64,000 nt of DNA from Leifsonia sp. Root4 (GTDB taxonomy: Bacteria > Actinomycetota > Actinomycetes > Actinomycetales > Microbacteriaceae). A program made the position numbers and the translations under genes. The notes beneath the pieces are model-generated. The model was not told the DNA's origin, made no database searches, and was given only the letters and a program-made list of their open reading frames with translations. Each line of letters opens with the position of its first letter. Position 1 is the stretch's first letter. Where the stretch lies: positions 466,206 through 530,205 of the forward strand of contig NZ_LMDN01000001.1 in NCBI RefSeq assembly GCF_001425085.1. The letters run 5' to 3'. Positions 16,155 to 26,589 of this stretch are shown in pieces.

Positions 16155-17654
16155 CTAGTGCTGACGTTTGTCGAGCCAGCGCAACGGGATCTCGATCGTC
16201 ACCTCTGTGCCACTGCCGAGAACGGTGTGCCAGTCGATGGTTCCGCCCAGCTCTCCCTGGATCAGCGTGCGCACGATCTGGGTGCCGAGGCCGGAACCGA
16301 CCTTGCCCTCCGGGAGCCCGGAGCCGGTGTCGCGCACGCGCACGGTGAGCGTCTCGTCATCCCGCTCCGCGATGATCTCAACCTCTCCCTCGCGGCCCGC
16401 CAGGCCGTGCTCGACGGCGTTCGTCACGAGCTCGGTCAGCGCGAGAGCCAGTGGGGTCGCGTACTCACTCGGCAGCACGCCGAAGGTGCCGCTCGACTTG
16501 GGGTGGACGGTGGTGTTGTGCGCGGACGCGACCTCGGCGACGAGCAGCAGCACACGGTCGAAGACGGCGTCGAAGTCGACGTTCTGACTGAGCCCCTCCG
16601 AGAGGGTGTCGTGTACGACGGCGATCGCCGCGACCCGGCGCATGGCCTGCGCCAGCGCCTCCCTGGCCTCCTCTGAGCGACCACGACGGGCCTGGATGCG
16701 CAGCAGCGACGCCACCGTCTGCAGATTGTTCTTCACCCGGTGGTGGATCTCGCGGATCGTGGCGTCCTTGGTGATCAGCTCGCGTTCCTGGTGACGCAGC
16801 TCCGTCACGTCGCGGCAGAGCACGATCGCGCCGATGCGCTCCCCGCGGTTGCGGATCGGGATCGCCCGGAGGCCGACGGTCACGCCGCGCGCCTCGATGT
16901 CGGTGCGCCAGGGTGCCCGCCCGGTGACGACGAGGGGCAGCGACTCGTCGACGACGAGCTTGCCGGGGAGCAGCTTGGTTGTGACCTCGGCGAGCGACTC
17001 GCCCTCGAGCTCATCGACGAAGCCCATGCGGTTGAACGCCGAGAGCGCATTCGGGCTGGCGAAGGTCGTGATCCCGTCGACGTCGAGACGGATCAGGCCG
17101 TCGGACGCGCGGGGCGCTCCACGCCTCGGCCCGGTCGGTGCGCCGAGGTCGGGGAAGTCCCCCGTCGCGATCATCGCGAAGAGTTCGCTGGCGCAGTCGT
17201 TGAATGTCAGTTCCTGGCGGCTCGGGGTGCGGGCCTCGCTGAGGTTGGTGTGCCTGGTCATCACGGCGACGGGGTCCGGCGCGACGGCCGAGCCGGATGC
17301 CGAGAGGCGGCGCATCACGGGGATGGCCTTCACCCGCGTCGGGGTCTCCTCGTACCAATCCGGCGCGGTGTTGTCGACGATCTTCGCCGTCTCGAAGGCC
17401 TCTGTCACCTGCTTGCGCCATTCGGCCTTGATCTCCTGGCCGACGAAGTCGCGGTAGAACAACGTCGCGGCGCTGGACGGCCTGGCGTGGGCGACGGCGA
17501 CGAAACTGCCGGTCTCCGTCGGTACCCACAGCACAATGTCGGCGAAGGCAAGGTCGGCTATGAGCTGACCGTCGGCCACCAACATGTGCAGCCAGTCAAC
17601 ATCAACCTGGCTGCTGCGGCCCTGGGCAAGTACGAGATCACTGAGCGTCGACAC
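16155..17654 (-). CDS. pdtaS: PdtaS-like cytoplasmic sensor histidine kinase
   Basis: 499 residues without membrane segments. A GAF-like N-terminal domain (about 1-140, beginning STLSDLVLAQGRSSQVDVDWLHML) and a PAS domain (about 180-290) lead into a HisKA_2 dimerisation box, EIHHRVKNNLQTVASLLRI (His 304/305), and a HATPase (about 380-495; ELVTNAVEHGLAG, DTGSGLPE). This matches Rv3220c (PdtaS), which senses metal or cyclic-di-GMP-type signals and phosphorylates the antiterminator PdtaR; no PdtaR gene is in the window. The GTG start was chosen because it matches the family N-terminus; the frame is open another 55 codons upstream into the CpaE-like gene. It lies 16 bases after that gene and is probably its last operon partner. 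Confidence 0.88.
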   Translation of the reverse strand: MSTLSDLVLAQGRSSQVDVDWLHMLVADGQLIADLAFADIVLWVPTETGSFVAVAHARPSSAATLFYRDFVGQEIKAEWRKQVTEAFETAKIVDNTAPDWYEETPTRVKAIPVMRRLSASGSAVAPDPVAVMTRHTNLSEARTPSRQELTFNDCASELFAMIATGDFPDLGAPTGPRRGAPRASDGLIRLDVDGITTFASPNALSAFNRMGFVDELEGESLAEVTTKLLPGKLVVDESLPLVVTGRAPWRTDIEARGVTVGLRAIPIRNRGERIGAIVLCRDVTELRHQERELITKDATIREIHHRVKNNLQTVASLLRIQARRGRSEEAREALAQAMRRVAAIAVVHDTLSEGLSQNVDFDAVFDRVLLLVAEVASAHNTTVHPKSSGTFGVLPSEYATPLALALTELVTNAVEHGLAGREGEVEIIAERDDETLTVRVRDTGSGLPEGKVGSGLGTQIVRTLIQGELGGTIDWHTVLGSGTEVTIEIPLRWLDKRQH

Positions 17655-17670
17655 GGCATCCAGCGTACCT

Positions 17671-18930
17671 TCACTGTGCGCTCGACATCGCCGCGGCGCC
17701 GCCCCGCCGCGCACGCGGCCGCCACGACGGGCGGCTCCGCACAGCGGCCGCCGGAACGAAGCTCTCCTGCACGAGCGCTGCCAGCGCCGTGCGCACCGGG
17801 GAGCGCGGAGCGGCGTCACGCAGCGTCCGGCCGTCGAGGACGGCCGTGTCGACGGCGTTCAGGTCGTGCGGCACGAGCGTGGCGTCCTCGATCCCGCCGA
17901 AGCGGCGCAGCGTGTGGCGCAGCTGCGCCTGCGGGTCGAGCCCGATCGCGCTGGCCCGCACCCGGTTCAGCAGCACCGTGATCTGCGCGCTCGGCGCCGC
18001 CTCACCGAGCGCGGAGAAGCCGCGCAGGAAGCGCGACAGCCCCAGCGGATCGGCCAGACCGACCGCGACGACCCGATCGGCGGCCGCGAGCACGGCGAGA
18101 GTCGCGGCGTTCCGCCTCGGGGCGAACAGATCACTGGAGATCTCCTCGTCGTCCTCGAGGCAGAAGCCGACGTCGACGACGACATACTCGCGCCAGTCCC
18201 GGCACGCCTCGATGCTGGCACTCACCTTGTCGGCGCCGAGTTCCGGCCAGCGTGCGGCACGACCGATCCCGGTCAGCACAGAGAATGAGCCATTGGGTGA
18301 GTCGTAGCGCTGCGCGATCCGCTCCAGTTCGGCCGCGTTCAGGCTGCCGGTGCCGCCCAGTCTGCATGCCGCGGCGAATCCGGGTGCCTCGTCGAGCATG
18401 CCGAGCAGCGGCGCGATGCTGCCGCCGTAGCTGTCGGCATCCGCCAGCACGACGGAGTGGCCGCTGGCCGCGATCTCGGCCGCGATATTCACGGCGATGG
18501 TGGTGCGCCCCGGCGCCCCACCCGGCCCCCAGACGGCGATCACGGTTCCGCGCCCGCGCGCCGGCTGCTCGTCGGCCGTCCGCAGCGGCAACGGGATTCC
18601 CGCGCTCAGCATCCCCTCGATCTCCGGCCAGGCCGCGTCGGCCGCGACGACCTCGTGCAGGCCGAGCACGGCGGCGTGCCGGCGCTCCGTGGCATCGGCG
18701 GCCAGGGCGACCAGTCGGATGCCGCGCCGGTCGCAGGCCGCGAGCAGCTCCGGTCCCAGCGTCATCCGGGTCGCGGAGACGAGAACCGCGTCCGGCCGCT
18801 GCTCGTCGAGGGCCACGATGATCTCACGCGCTGAGCCGAGCCTGGCCGCGACGCTGTGGCCGTGCTCGATCATGTCGGCCAAGAGGCGGTCTTCAGCCCT
18901 GGCGTCGAGGCCGAGGACGAGGGTGACCAC
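17671..18930 (-). CDS. CpaE-like P-loop ATPase with deviant Walker A
   Basis: 419 residues. An N-terminal receiver-like pseudo-domain (about 1-115) is followed by a MinD/ParA/CpaE-type ATPase domain (about 125-385) and an Arg/Ala-rich tail. The P-loop reads GPGGAPGRTT (135-144). The usual lysines of the deviant Walker A (KGGxGKT) are missing, with Arg 142 where the catalytic lysine belongs. Walker B-like YVVVDVGF (Asp 253) is present. CpaE proteins localise Flp/Tad pili, but no tad genes are here. It starts 2 bases after the SAF gene's stop. ATP hydrolysis is uncertain; a localisation or assembly factor is a reasonable inference. Confidence 0.8.
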   Translation of the reverse strand: MVTLVLGLDARAEDRLLADMIEHGHSVAARLGSAREIIVALDEQRPDAVLVSATRMTLGPELLAACDRRGIRLVALAADATERRHAAVLGLHEVVAADAAWPEIEGMLSAGIPLPLRTADEQPARGRGTVIAVWGPGGAPGRTTIAVNIAAEIAASGHSVVLADADSYGGSIAPLLGMLDEAPGFAAACRLGGTGSLNAAELERIAQRYDSPNGSFSVLTGIGRAARWPELGADKVSASIEACRDWREYVVVDVGFCLEDDEEISSDLFAPRRNAATLAVLAAADRVVAVGLADPLGLSRFLRGFSALGEAAPSAQITVLLNRVRASAIGLDPQAQLRHTLRRFGGIEDATLVPHDLNAVDTAVLDGRTLRDAAPRSPVRTALAALVQESFVPAAAVRSRPSWRPRARRGGAAAMSSAQ

Positions 18931-18932
18931 GG

Positions 18933-19580
18933 CTAGCCCGCGCCGAGCTCGGCGCCGAGGCTGGCCGGTACGAGCGAGAGCGCGTCCGCGTTCGCGACCG
19001 CCTGCAGCACGGCTGCGACAGAGGAGGTCGGCAGGCGCAGTTCGACCGATCGCCCTGCCGCGCCGAGGAGACCTCCGTCGTCGAGCACCCTGACCACCTC
19101 GGCCGAGGAGACGATGACACCCGGCGGCCCGTAGCGGCCGTGCTCGAGCTGTTGCGCCGCCCAGAGATCGACGGGTGCCCCTGGCGTCACGGACGCCGCG
19201 ATATCGCCGGAGAGGGCGACGACGACCCCCGTCCAGCCGAGCTCTGCCGCGTCGCTGACCGCGGTGAGTGGGATCAATTCACCGGCGGAGACAGCCCTGT
19301 TGAGCACGAGCCCGTCGTCTGGCAGCTCTGCAACGTCCAGGTAGCGCTGCTCGGCGGTGCCGAGCCGAACAGCGGTGGGCTCCAGGTCGGCGGCGGTGAT
19401 CGTGGTCCCCGCCGGCAGGGTGGTGCGGGCGACGTACATCTGGGCAGTGTCGTCGACGCTCGCGATGACGGCGGTGACACCGATGATCGACCCGAGCACC
19501 AGCACAACACCGACGAAGAAGCGCGGGTCGAACCACAACGGCCGCTTCGCAGCGCGTGCTCCGGCTGTCTCCTGCCCCAT
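18933..19580 (-). CDS. CpaB-like SAF-domain membrane protein
   Basis: 215 residues. One transmembrane helix (about 20-42) is followed by a SAF domain (about 45-105; ARTTLPAGTTITAADLEP) and an RcpC/CpaB-like segment. CpaB proteins are periplasmic parts of Flp pilus assembly, and stand-alone SAF proteins of this kind are common in actinobacteria. The start at MGQETAGARAAKRPLW is preceded by GGAAGG at a normal distance; an upstream ATG 14 codons earlier has no ribosome site. It leads a three-gene leftward unit with the CpaE-like ATPase and the kinase. Confidence 0.75.
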   Translation of the reverse strand: MGQETAGARAAKRPLWFDPRFFVGVVLVLGSIIGVTAVIASVDDTAQMYVARTTLPAGTTITAADLEPTAVRLGTAEQRYLDVAELPDDGLVLNRAVSAGELIPLTAVSDAAELGWTGVVVALSGDIAASVTPGAPVDLWAAQQLEHGRYGPPGVIVSSAEVVRVLDDGGLLGAAGRSVELRLPTSSVAAVLQAVANADALSLVPASLGAELGAG

Positions 19581-19652
19581 GAGTGGCGCCTTCCCTCGTG
19601 TTCCGTCGCCGTGGGTTCCCATGATCGCAAAGATCGTCGACGCCCGAAAAAG

Positions 19653-19661
19653 TTATCCACA
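19653..19661 (+). promoter_or_regulatory. DnaA-box sequence upstream of the SAF and HTH genes
   Basis: A perfect TTATCCACA lies in the 130-base divergent spacer between the SAF gene and the BldC-like gene. Isolated boxes of this kind can titrate DnaA or let it act as a transcription factor. Confidence 0.4.
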
Positions 19662-19698
19662 GCCGCGATCCCCCGGCACCGCAGCCCGTGCGCGAGGC

Positions 19699-19704
19699 CA
19701 TAAT
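19699..19704 (+). promoter_or_regulatory. Candidate -10 box, leaderless start of the HTH gene
   Basis: CATAAT ends 6 bases before the ATG at 19711. It is the best -10 match in the divergent spacer, and no Shine-Dalgarno sequence lies between it and the start codon. Confidence 0.45.
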
Positions 19705-19710
19705 CGAACT

Positions 19711-20046
19711 ATGTCCGCTGCCGCCCCCGAAGATGCACTCGGTCGCTTCTTGACCCTCGGCGACACCGCCGAGATTCTCTCGGTGAGTGTCGACGATGTG
19801 CTGGCCCTCGTGCGCTCCGGCGAGCTGCCGGCGATCAGGGTCGGGCGCACGGCCGACACGAGTGGCGGCGCGAGCATGTGGCGCGTCGAACGGATCGTGC
19901 TCGAGGCCTACATCGAGGCGAAGTACGAGGAGACTCGTCGCATGGGGCTCTGGAATCAGGCGGAGTTCGCCAACATTCCCGAACTCTCCGGCGGCACGAT
20001 CGTGCGGAGCGGCCAGCCGTCCCCGCCGAAGCGCCCCAGGGACTGA
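19711..20046 (+). CDS. BldC-like MerR-type helix-turn-helix protein
   Basis: 111 residues. A winged helix (about 12-72) reads FLTLGDTAEILSVSVDDVLALVRSGELPAIRVG, the plan of BldC/excisionase-type HTH_17 domains. It is followed by a wing and a helix (WRVERIVLEAYIEAKYEETRR) and a short polar tail. It is probably a DNA-binding regulator. It is divergent from the SAF/CpaE-like/kinase unit, so local control of that unit is plausible but unproven. A leaderless start fits the CATAAT box 6 bases upstream. Confidence 0.8.
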   Translation: MSAAAPEDALGRFLTLGDTAEILSVSVDDVLALVRSGELPAIRVGRTADTSGGASMWRVERIVLEAYIEAKYEETRRMGLWNQAEFANIPELSGGTIVRSGQPSPPKRPRD

Positions 20047-20053
20047 CCGCGCG

Positions 20054-20701
20054 TCAGACCGTGAGGCGGAGCATCATGAGCTGATCGAACGGCACGATCC
20101 GGTAGCCCGTCACGAGCGCGCTCCGCCGCGGAACACCGACGTCGTGCATGGCGAGATCACAGTGGTCGCGCCCGACCCTGTCGATGGTGCCGTGCAACAC
20201 ACGCGCGGCGCCGGACAGGTTCCCACCGCAGTCAAGCTCGACCGCGGCCCGTCGCCGGCAGAGATCGCGCAGCACGAAGGCGAGTCCGATCCGTTCGGCC
20301 AGGCGAGCCGATGCGCCCGGCTGCTCGCGCAGGCTCCGTTCGACGCCGCCACGGTCAAGCAGCACGCCGCTGATCGCCGCGAAGGGAATGACGCACTGCG
20401 GTCGGCGCACGCCTGCTGCGACGAGTTCGCCGGCGAACCAGTCCTTGCCGAAGGTGAGCGCTCGCACGCTCACGAGCGCGCCGCTGCGCAGCTCGATCCG
20501 CAGAACGCCGGCAGAGTCGCCGGAGCCGAATCCCGGAGCGCCCTCTGGCCCGGCGGCGAGAGCGCTCAGCCGTGCGCGCAGCGAGAGCCGGCCGAGCCGC
20601 AGTCGTTCCTCCTCGGCTGCGAGCTGGGCCTCCTCCGCGCCGAGCTCGTGCTCGAGCTGACTCTCGAGGTCGTCGAACAGGCTCTCCCAGCGCATGTCCA
20701 C
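20054..20701 (-). CDS. Conserved-looking protein of unknown function
   Basis: 215 residues, no membrane segment. An acidic Glu/Leu-rich N-terminal coiled-coil-like helix (about 8-50; FDDLESQLEHELGAEEAQLAAEEERLR) precedes a beta-rich part (LRIELRSGALVSVRALTFGKDWFAGEL; later DRVGRDHCDLAMHDVG), suggesting a small barrel. I do not recognise a family. It lies tail-to-tail with the BldC-like gene (7-base gap) and head-to-head with the Rv3235-family gene. MDMRW or MRW (two codons on) may be the true start. Confidence 0.65.
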   Translation of the reverse strand: MDMRWESLFDDLESQLEHELGAEEAQLAAEEERLRLGRLSLRARLSALAAGPEGAPGFGSGDSAGVLRIELRSGALVSVRALTFGKDWFAGELVAAGVRRPQCVIPFAAISGVLLDRGGVERSLREQPGASARLAERIGLAFVLRDLCRRRAAVELDCGGNLSGAARVLHGTIDRVGRDHCDLAMHDVGVPRRSALVTGYRIVPFDQLMMLRLTV

Positions 20702-20733
20702 ACGTTAGTGCCTCCGGCCGGGGCGCAGGAAAG

Positions 20734-20742
20734 TTATCCACA
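20734..20742 (+). promoter_or_regulatory. Second DnaA-box sequence
   Basis: A perfect TTATCCACA in the same sequence setting (AAGTTATCCACAG) as the box at 19653, here in the 170-base divergent spacer between the unknown gene ending at 20701 and the Rv3235-family gene. Confidence 0.4.
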
Positions 20743-20871
20743 GAGCGATCTGGCTCTAGACAGACGAGGACGCGGGGTGCTTTCATGTGCGACAGGCAGT
20801 ACCCCCTGAACGGGGCACAAATTTCATCCTGGTGTGGCGACGTGCCCTCGCGCCCCCGAAGCGGAGATGTC

Positions 20872-21327
20872 ATGTCAGAACCCGAGCATGCAGGCACGGC
20901 GGCGGTACCCGATGCGCGCGCGAGTGCGCTGGTCGCCGTCGACCCGGACGACGACGTCTTCACCAGGCAACGGAGCGCTCGAGGGGAGTTGCCCGACCCT
21001 GAGCCACTGCTGATCAACCTCACGCGCTGCGTGCTGGAGATCCTGGGCGGCATCCGCGACCTCGAGCAGATCGGCCGCTGGGTCACCGACGAGGTCTACA
21101 CGGCGCTGAAGACGCGCGCCGGCATCGCCGCGCGGGCACGGGCCGTCAAACGGATGCCCGCCGCCCGGCCGGTGGTCACGATCGCGCGGGTGGTCATGAC
21201 AGAGCCGTGTGACGGCATCGTCGAGGCCGTCGTGATCGTGCACGGCAGGGCGAGGAGCCGCGCGGTGGCCATCCGATTGGAGGGGCTCGACCACCGCTGG
21301 CGAGCCAGCGCGCTCAGCATCCTGTGA
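20872..21327 (+). CDS. Rv3235-family protein
   Basis: 151 residues. A disordered, acidic N-terminus (1-45) is followed by a conserved domain beginning PEPLLINLTRCVLEILGGIRDLEQIGRWVTDEVYTAL and ending in a beta-rich segment (GIVEAVVIVHGRARSRAVAIRLEGLDHRWRASAL). This layout is typical of the small actinobacterial Rv3235 family found near secA; its function is unknown. GCGGAG stands 6 bases before the ATG. A longer in-frame reading upstream crosses the neighbouring gene and is not credible. Confidence 0.8.
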   Translation: MSEPEHAGTAAVPDARASALVAVDPDDDVFTRQRSARGELPDPEPLLINLTRCVLEILGGIRDLEQIGRWVTDEVYTALKTRAGIAARARAVKRMPAARPVVTIARVVMTEPCDGIVEAVVIVHGRARSRAVAIRLEGLDHRWRASALSIL

Positions 21328-21348
21328 CGGCGGCCGCGACAGGCCGAC

Positions 21349-21771
21349 TCAGAGTGCGGGAGTTCTCGCGGCTGCCAGAACCTTCGGGCGGAGTGCGACG
21401 AAGTAGAGGACGAGGCCGACCAGCAGCAGGATGTGCCCCATGCCGGCGATTCCTGCGATGGCGGCGGTGCTCTGCTCCCCCAGAACGGTGAGCGATCCGT
21501 GGGCGACCATTGCGCCCGTGGTCAGCAGCAGCCCGGCGCAGTACACCCAGAAGAACCAGCCGAAGAGCGGGCTCTGCGCGACCGCGAAAAGCTTCTCGAG
21601 CGCCAGGAGGATGAGGAACACCGTCATGCCGAGTGCGAGCAGGTGCGTGTGCACGAGCGCGAGCTGGGTGTCTCCGACGAAGTCGTTGGCCTTGGTGAAT
21701 TCGCGATAGAACAGCCCGGAGGCGACTCCGAGCAGCATCGACGCGAACGCGGCGTAGAACAACCTCTTCAT
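21349..21771 (-). CDS. DUF2871-family membrane protein
   Basis: 140 residues with four transmembrane segments (about 4-22, 40-60, 72-92 and 104-124). The DUF2871 pattern of a small four-helix bundle with His/Thr in helix 2 (ALVHTHLLALGM) is visible. The function is unknown, and the fold recalls small cytochrome-like or heme-copper-related membrane proteins. The start was placed at MKRLFYAAF because AGGAGAAAG lies at the right distance; further upstream codons would add a polar stretch without similarity. It sits next to secA but is cut off from it by a strong hairpin. Confidence 0.75.
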   Translation of the reverse strand: MKRLFYAAFASMLLGVASGLFYREFTKANDFVGDTQLALVHTHLLALGMTVFLILLALEKLFAVAQSPLFGWFFWVYCAGLLLTTGAMVAHGSLTVLGEQSTAAIAGIAGMGHILLLVGLVLYFVALRPKVLAAARTPAL

Positions 21772-21873
21772 GATGACAACTTTCTCCTGGGCTCGATCGA
21801 CACCAAGGTTTCCATCGTGCCCCGGCCGCCTCCCACCGCGCATCAACCCAAAGATTGGTGCTGCCGACAGAAA

Positions 21874-21906
21874 GAGGATGCCCCCGCTCAGTGCGGGGGC
21901 ATCCTC
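21874..21906 (-). terminator. Terminator of secA
   Basis: Bases 21874-21887 and 21893-21906 form a perfect 14-bp stem with a 5-base loop (TCAGT), 16 bases after the secA stop. On the minus strand a short T-rich stretch (CTTTCTG) follows, so it is close to a classical intrinsic terminator. Confidence 0.8.
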
Positions 21907-21921
21907 ATGGACTGCTGTGGG

Positions 21922-24729
<2,808 letters not shown>

Positions 24730-24913
24730 GGATTGTCTCCAGTTGTCTGAGGGCTCGGGGTCGTGCCGCCGTGGCATGTGCAACGGGGCGCGTCAGCGCG
24801 CGGCCGACTCCACTCGGCCACGATAGCAAGCGTATCGGGATGCGCACTGTGAATACCGACACCGGGTTCGCTGAGAGCGGAGCGTCTGCGTCCCCGCCCG
24901 GCCCGAGACGGCA

Positions 24914-24948
24914 CCGGGCCCCACATCAGCGACTGATGTGGGGCCCGG
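24914..24948 (-). terminator. Terminator between hpf and secA
   Basis: Bases 24914-24929 and 24933-24948 form a perfect 16-bp stem with a 3-base loop, 16 bases after the hpf stop. It separates the hpf transcript from secA, which therefore needs its own promoter in the remaining 180 bases. Confidence 0.75.
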
Positions 24949-24963
24949 GCACTCCGGCCGGCG

Positions 24964-25632
24964 TTACGCCGAGATCGCCTCGCGCTCTGAGTCGCCGAGG
25001 CCGATCACGCCGTAGTCCCAGCCCTTGCGGCGGTACACGACGCTCGGACGGTCGGTCTCGATGTCGTGGAAGAGGTAGAAGTCGTGCCCGACCAGTTCCA
25101 TGTTGTACAGGGCGTCGTCGATCGTCATCGGGATCGATGCGAAGAGCTTGCGGCGGATCACGACGGGGGTGTACACGTCGTCGAGTTCTTCGCTGTTCTC
25201 CTCGCTCACGACGGGGATGGATCCGGTGCGCACCTGCTCCAAGACCTCGGCATCGGCCGGCGTCATGTGCACGGCTTCGAAGCCTCCCGTGCTCGCCTCA
25301 CGCAGGGAGGTCGGGCGATGGTTTCCGCGGTGCACCTTGCGTCGGTCCTTGGCTCTGCGCACCCGTTCGAGCAGGCGGCCGAGCGCGACATCGAACGCGG
25401 CGTACTTGTCTGAGCCCTCGGCTTCGGCTCGTACCAGAGGCCCTTTGCCGATCAACGTGAGCTCAACGCGGTCGCTCCGCACGGTGCCGGTGACCTGGCT
25501 GTGGCGGCTGACCTTGATCTCCAGCGCCTGTGCCTTGTCGGCGAGAGCCGCTACTTTCTCGGCCTTGTCCGTGGCGTATTCACGGAAGCGATCAGTGATT
25601 CCCAGGTTGCGTCCGACGATGTTTGTTTCCAT
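24964..25632 (-). CDS. hpf: Ribosome hibernation-promoting factor, long form
   Basis: 222 residues. The N-terminal S30AE domain (about 1-105; METNIVGRNLGITDRFREYATDKAEK, a basic RRAKDRRK patch) is joined by a flexible linker to the C-terminal dimerisation domain (about 160-215; VIRRKLFASIPMTIDDALYNMELVGHDFYLFHD). Long HPF dimerises 70S ribosomes into inactive 100S particles in stationary phase or stress. GGGAGG precedes the ATG by 6 bases. It lies between comF and secA, as in mycobacteria. Confidence 0.95.
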   Translation of the reverse strand: METNIVGRNLGITDRFREYATDKAEKVAALADKAQALEIKVSRHSQVTGTVRSDRVELTLIGKGPLVRAEAEGSDKYAAFDVALGRLLERVRRAKDRRKVHRGNHRPTSLREASTGGFEAVHMTPADAEVLEQVRTGSIPVVSEENSEELDDVYTPVVIRRKLFASIPMTIDDALYNMELVGHDFYLFHDIETDRPSVVYRRKGWDYGVIGLGDSEREAISA

Positions 25633-25722
25633 GACGACCTCCCAGATAGGCGTGCCGCCCGGCATCTACAGGGCGGACCTTTCTCGCCTTTGAGCCAACC
25701 GTAGCCGTTGTCCGATGGAAAG

Positions 25723-26478
25723 TCATCGGCTATTCATCCGAACTTCCTGTGACCATGCGTGGGCGTCCGCGCGCAGTCTGGTATCGGCCACAACGGCGCA
25801 TCCGCAGACCTCCGCTCCCGCGCTCCTGAGCGCCCGTGCGGCCTCCGCGATCGTCGACCCGGTGGTCAGGATGTCGTCGACGACGAGCACCCGCAGCCCG
25901 GCCACGGAGCCGGCGCCGCCCCGCACGCGCAGGGTGCCGGCCATGTTGAGCGCCCGCGCCTCGCGGCCGAGGCCGGCCTGGTCGAGATGGGCCGAACCGT
26001 GGCTGAGAAGCGCCGTGCTGCGCAGCCCGGCTGCGGCGAGGAGGGTGTTGACGGGGTGGAAGCCGCGGTGCATCGCGGCAGCGGGGTCGGAGGGAATCGT
26101 GACGATGCGGATCCCGGCGGCACCGGCATCCGCGGCGAGCGCCGCCCTGAGTGCGGCGCTGATCGCCCCACGGAGCGGAACGCTCAGCGCGCCGGCTGCC
26201 TCGGTGCGGCCCGCGTCCTTGAATGCGAGCAGTGCCCGCCTGGCCGCTCCGGCGTAGTCGAGGCCGCACCAGACCGTCTCGCCCAGCCGCACGGTGCTGT
26301 GCGGGGTCTCCGCCGCGAACGCGGCTGCGCACTCACGGCAGAGCCCGCGGTCATGACGGCCGCAGCCGACGCAGTCGCTCGGCGCCCACACGGCGAGCGC
26401 GTCGGAGAGCGCGTCGGGGATCGAGTGGGAGAGCGCACCGGGGAGCGCGGCCCGCACGGCCGAGCCGGAGACGTCCAT
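25723..26478 (-). CDS. ComF family phosphoribosyltransferase-like protein
   Basis: 251 residues. An N-terminal zinc-finger pattern (CVGCGRHDRGLCREC, about 36-50) is followed by a PRTase-type fold with the PRPP loop VLVVDDILTTGST (about 197-209). ComF proteins are linked to DNA uptake and recombination in competent bacteria; in actinobacteria the exact role and substrate are unknown. Gene order lpqB-comF-hpf-secA is conserved across actinobacteria. The start is uncertain by a few codons because GGAG lies very close to the ATG. Confidence 0.88.
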   Translation of the reverse strand: MDVSGSAVRAALPGALSHSIPDALSDALAVWAPSDCVGCGRHDRGLCRECAAAFAAETPHSTVRLGETVWCGLDYAGAARRALLAFKDAGRTEAAGALSVPLRGAISAALRAALAADAGAAGIRIVTIPSDPAAAMHRGFHPVNTLLAAAGLRSTALLSHGSAHLDQAGLGREARALNMAGTLRVRGGAGSVAGLRVLVVDDILTTGSTIAEAARALRSAGAEVCGCAVVADTRLRADAHAWSQEVRMNSR

Positions 26479-26589
26479 GGCTCCAGCCTGCGCCGCAATC
26501 GGCAGCCGCCGGCATCCGAGGCCGCCGCCTGTGTAGAACGGACGCCCTCCCCCGCCCTGTGGAGGACAGACACAACAGCACCGCCGGTG

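Noticed and set aside
17655-17819. Fifty-five extra codons at the start of the PdtaS-like gene
   Set aside because: The extension is Arg-rich and lies inside the CpaE-like gene. The GTG at 17654 gives the typical PdtaS N-terminus.
19653-20742. A replication origin suggested by two DnaA boxes
   Set aside because: Only two boxes 1.1 kb apart, no AT-rich unwinding region, and no dnaA, dnaN or gyrB gene in the window.
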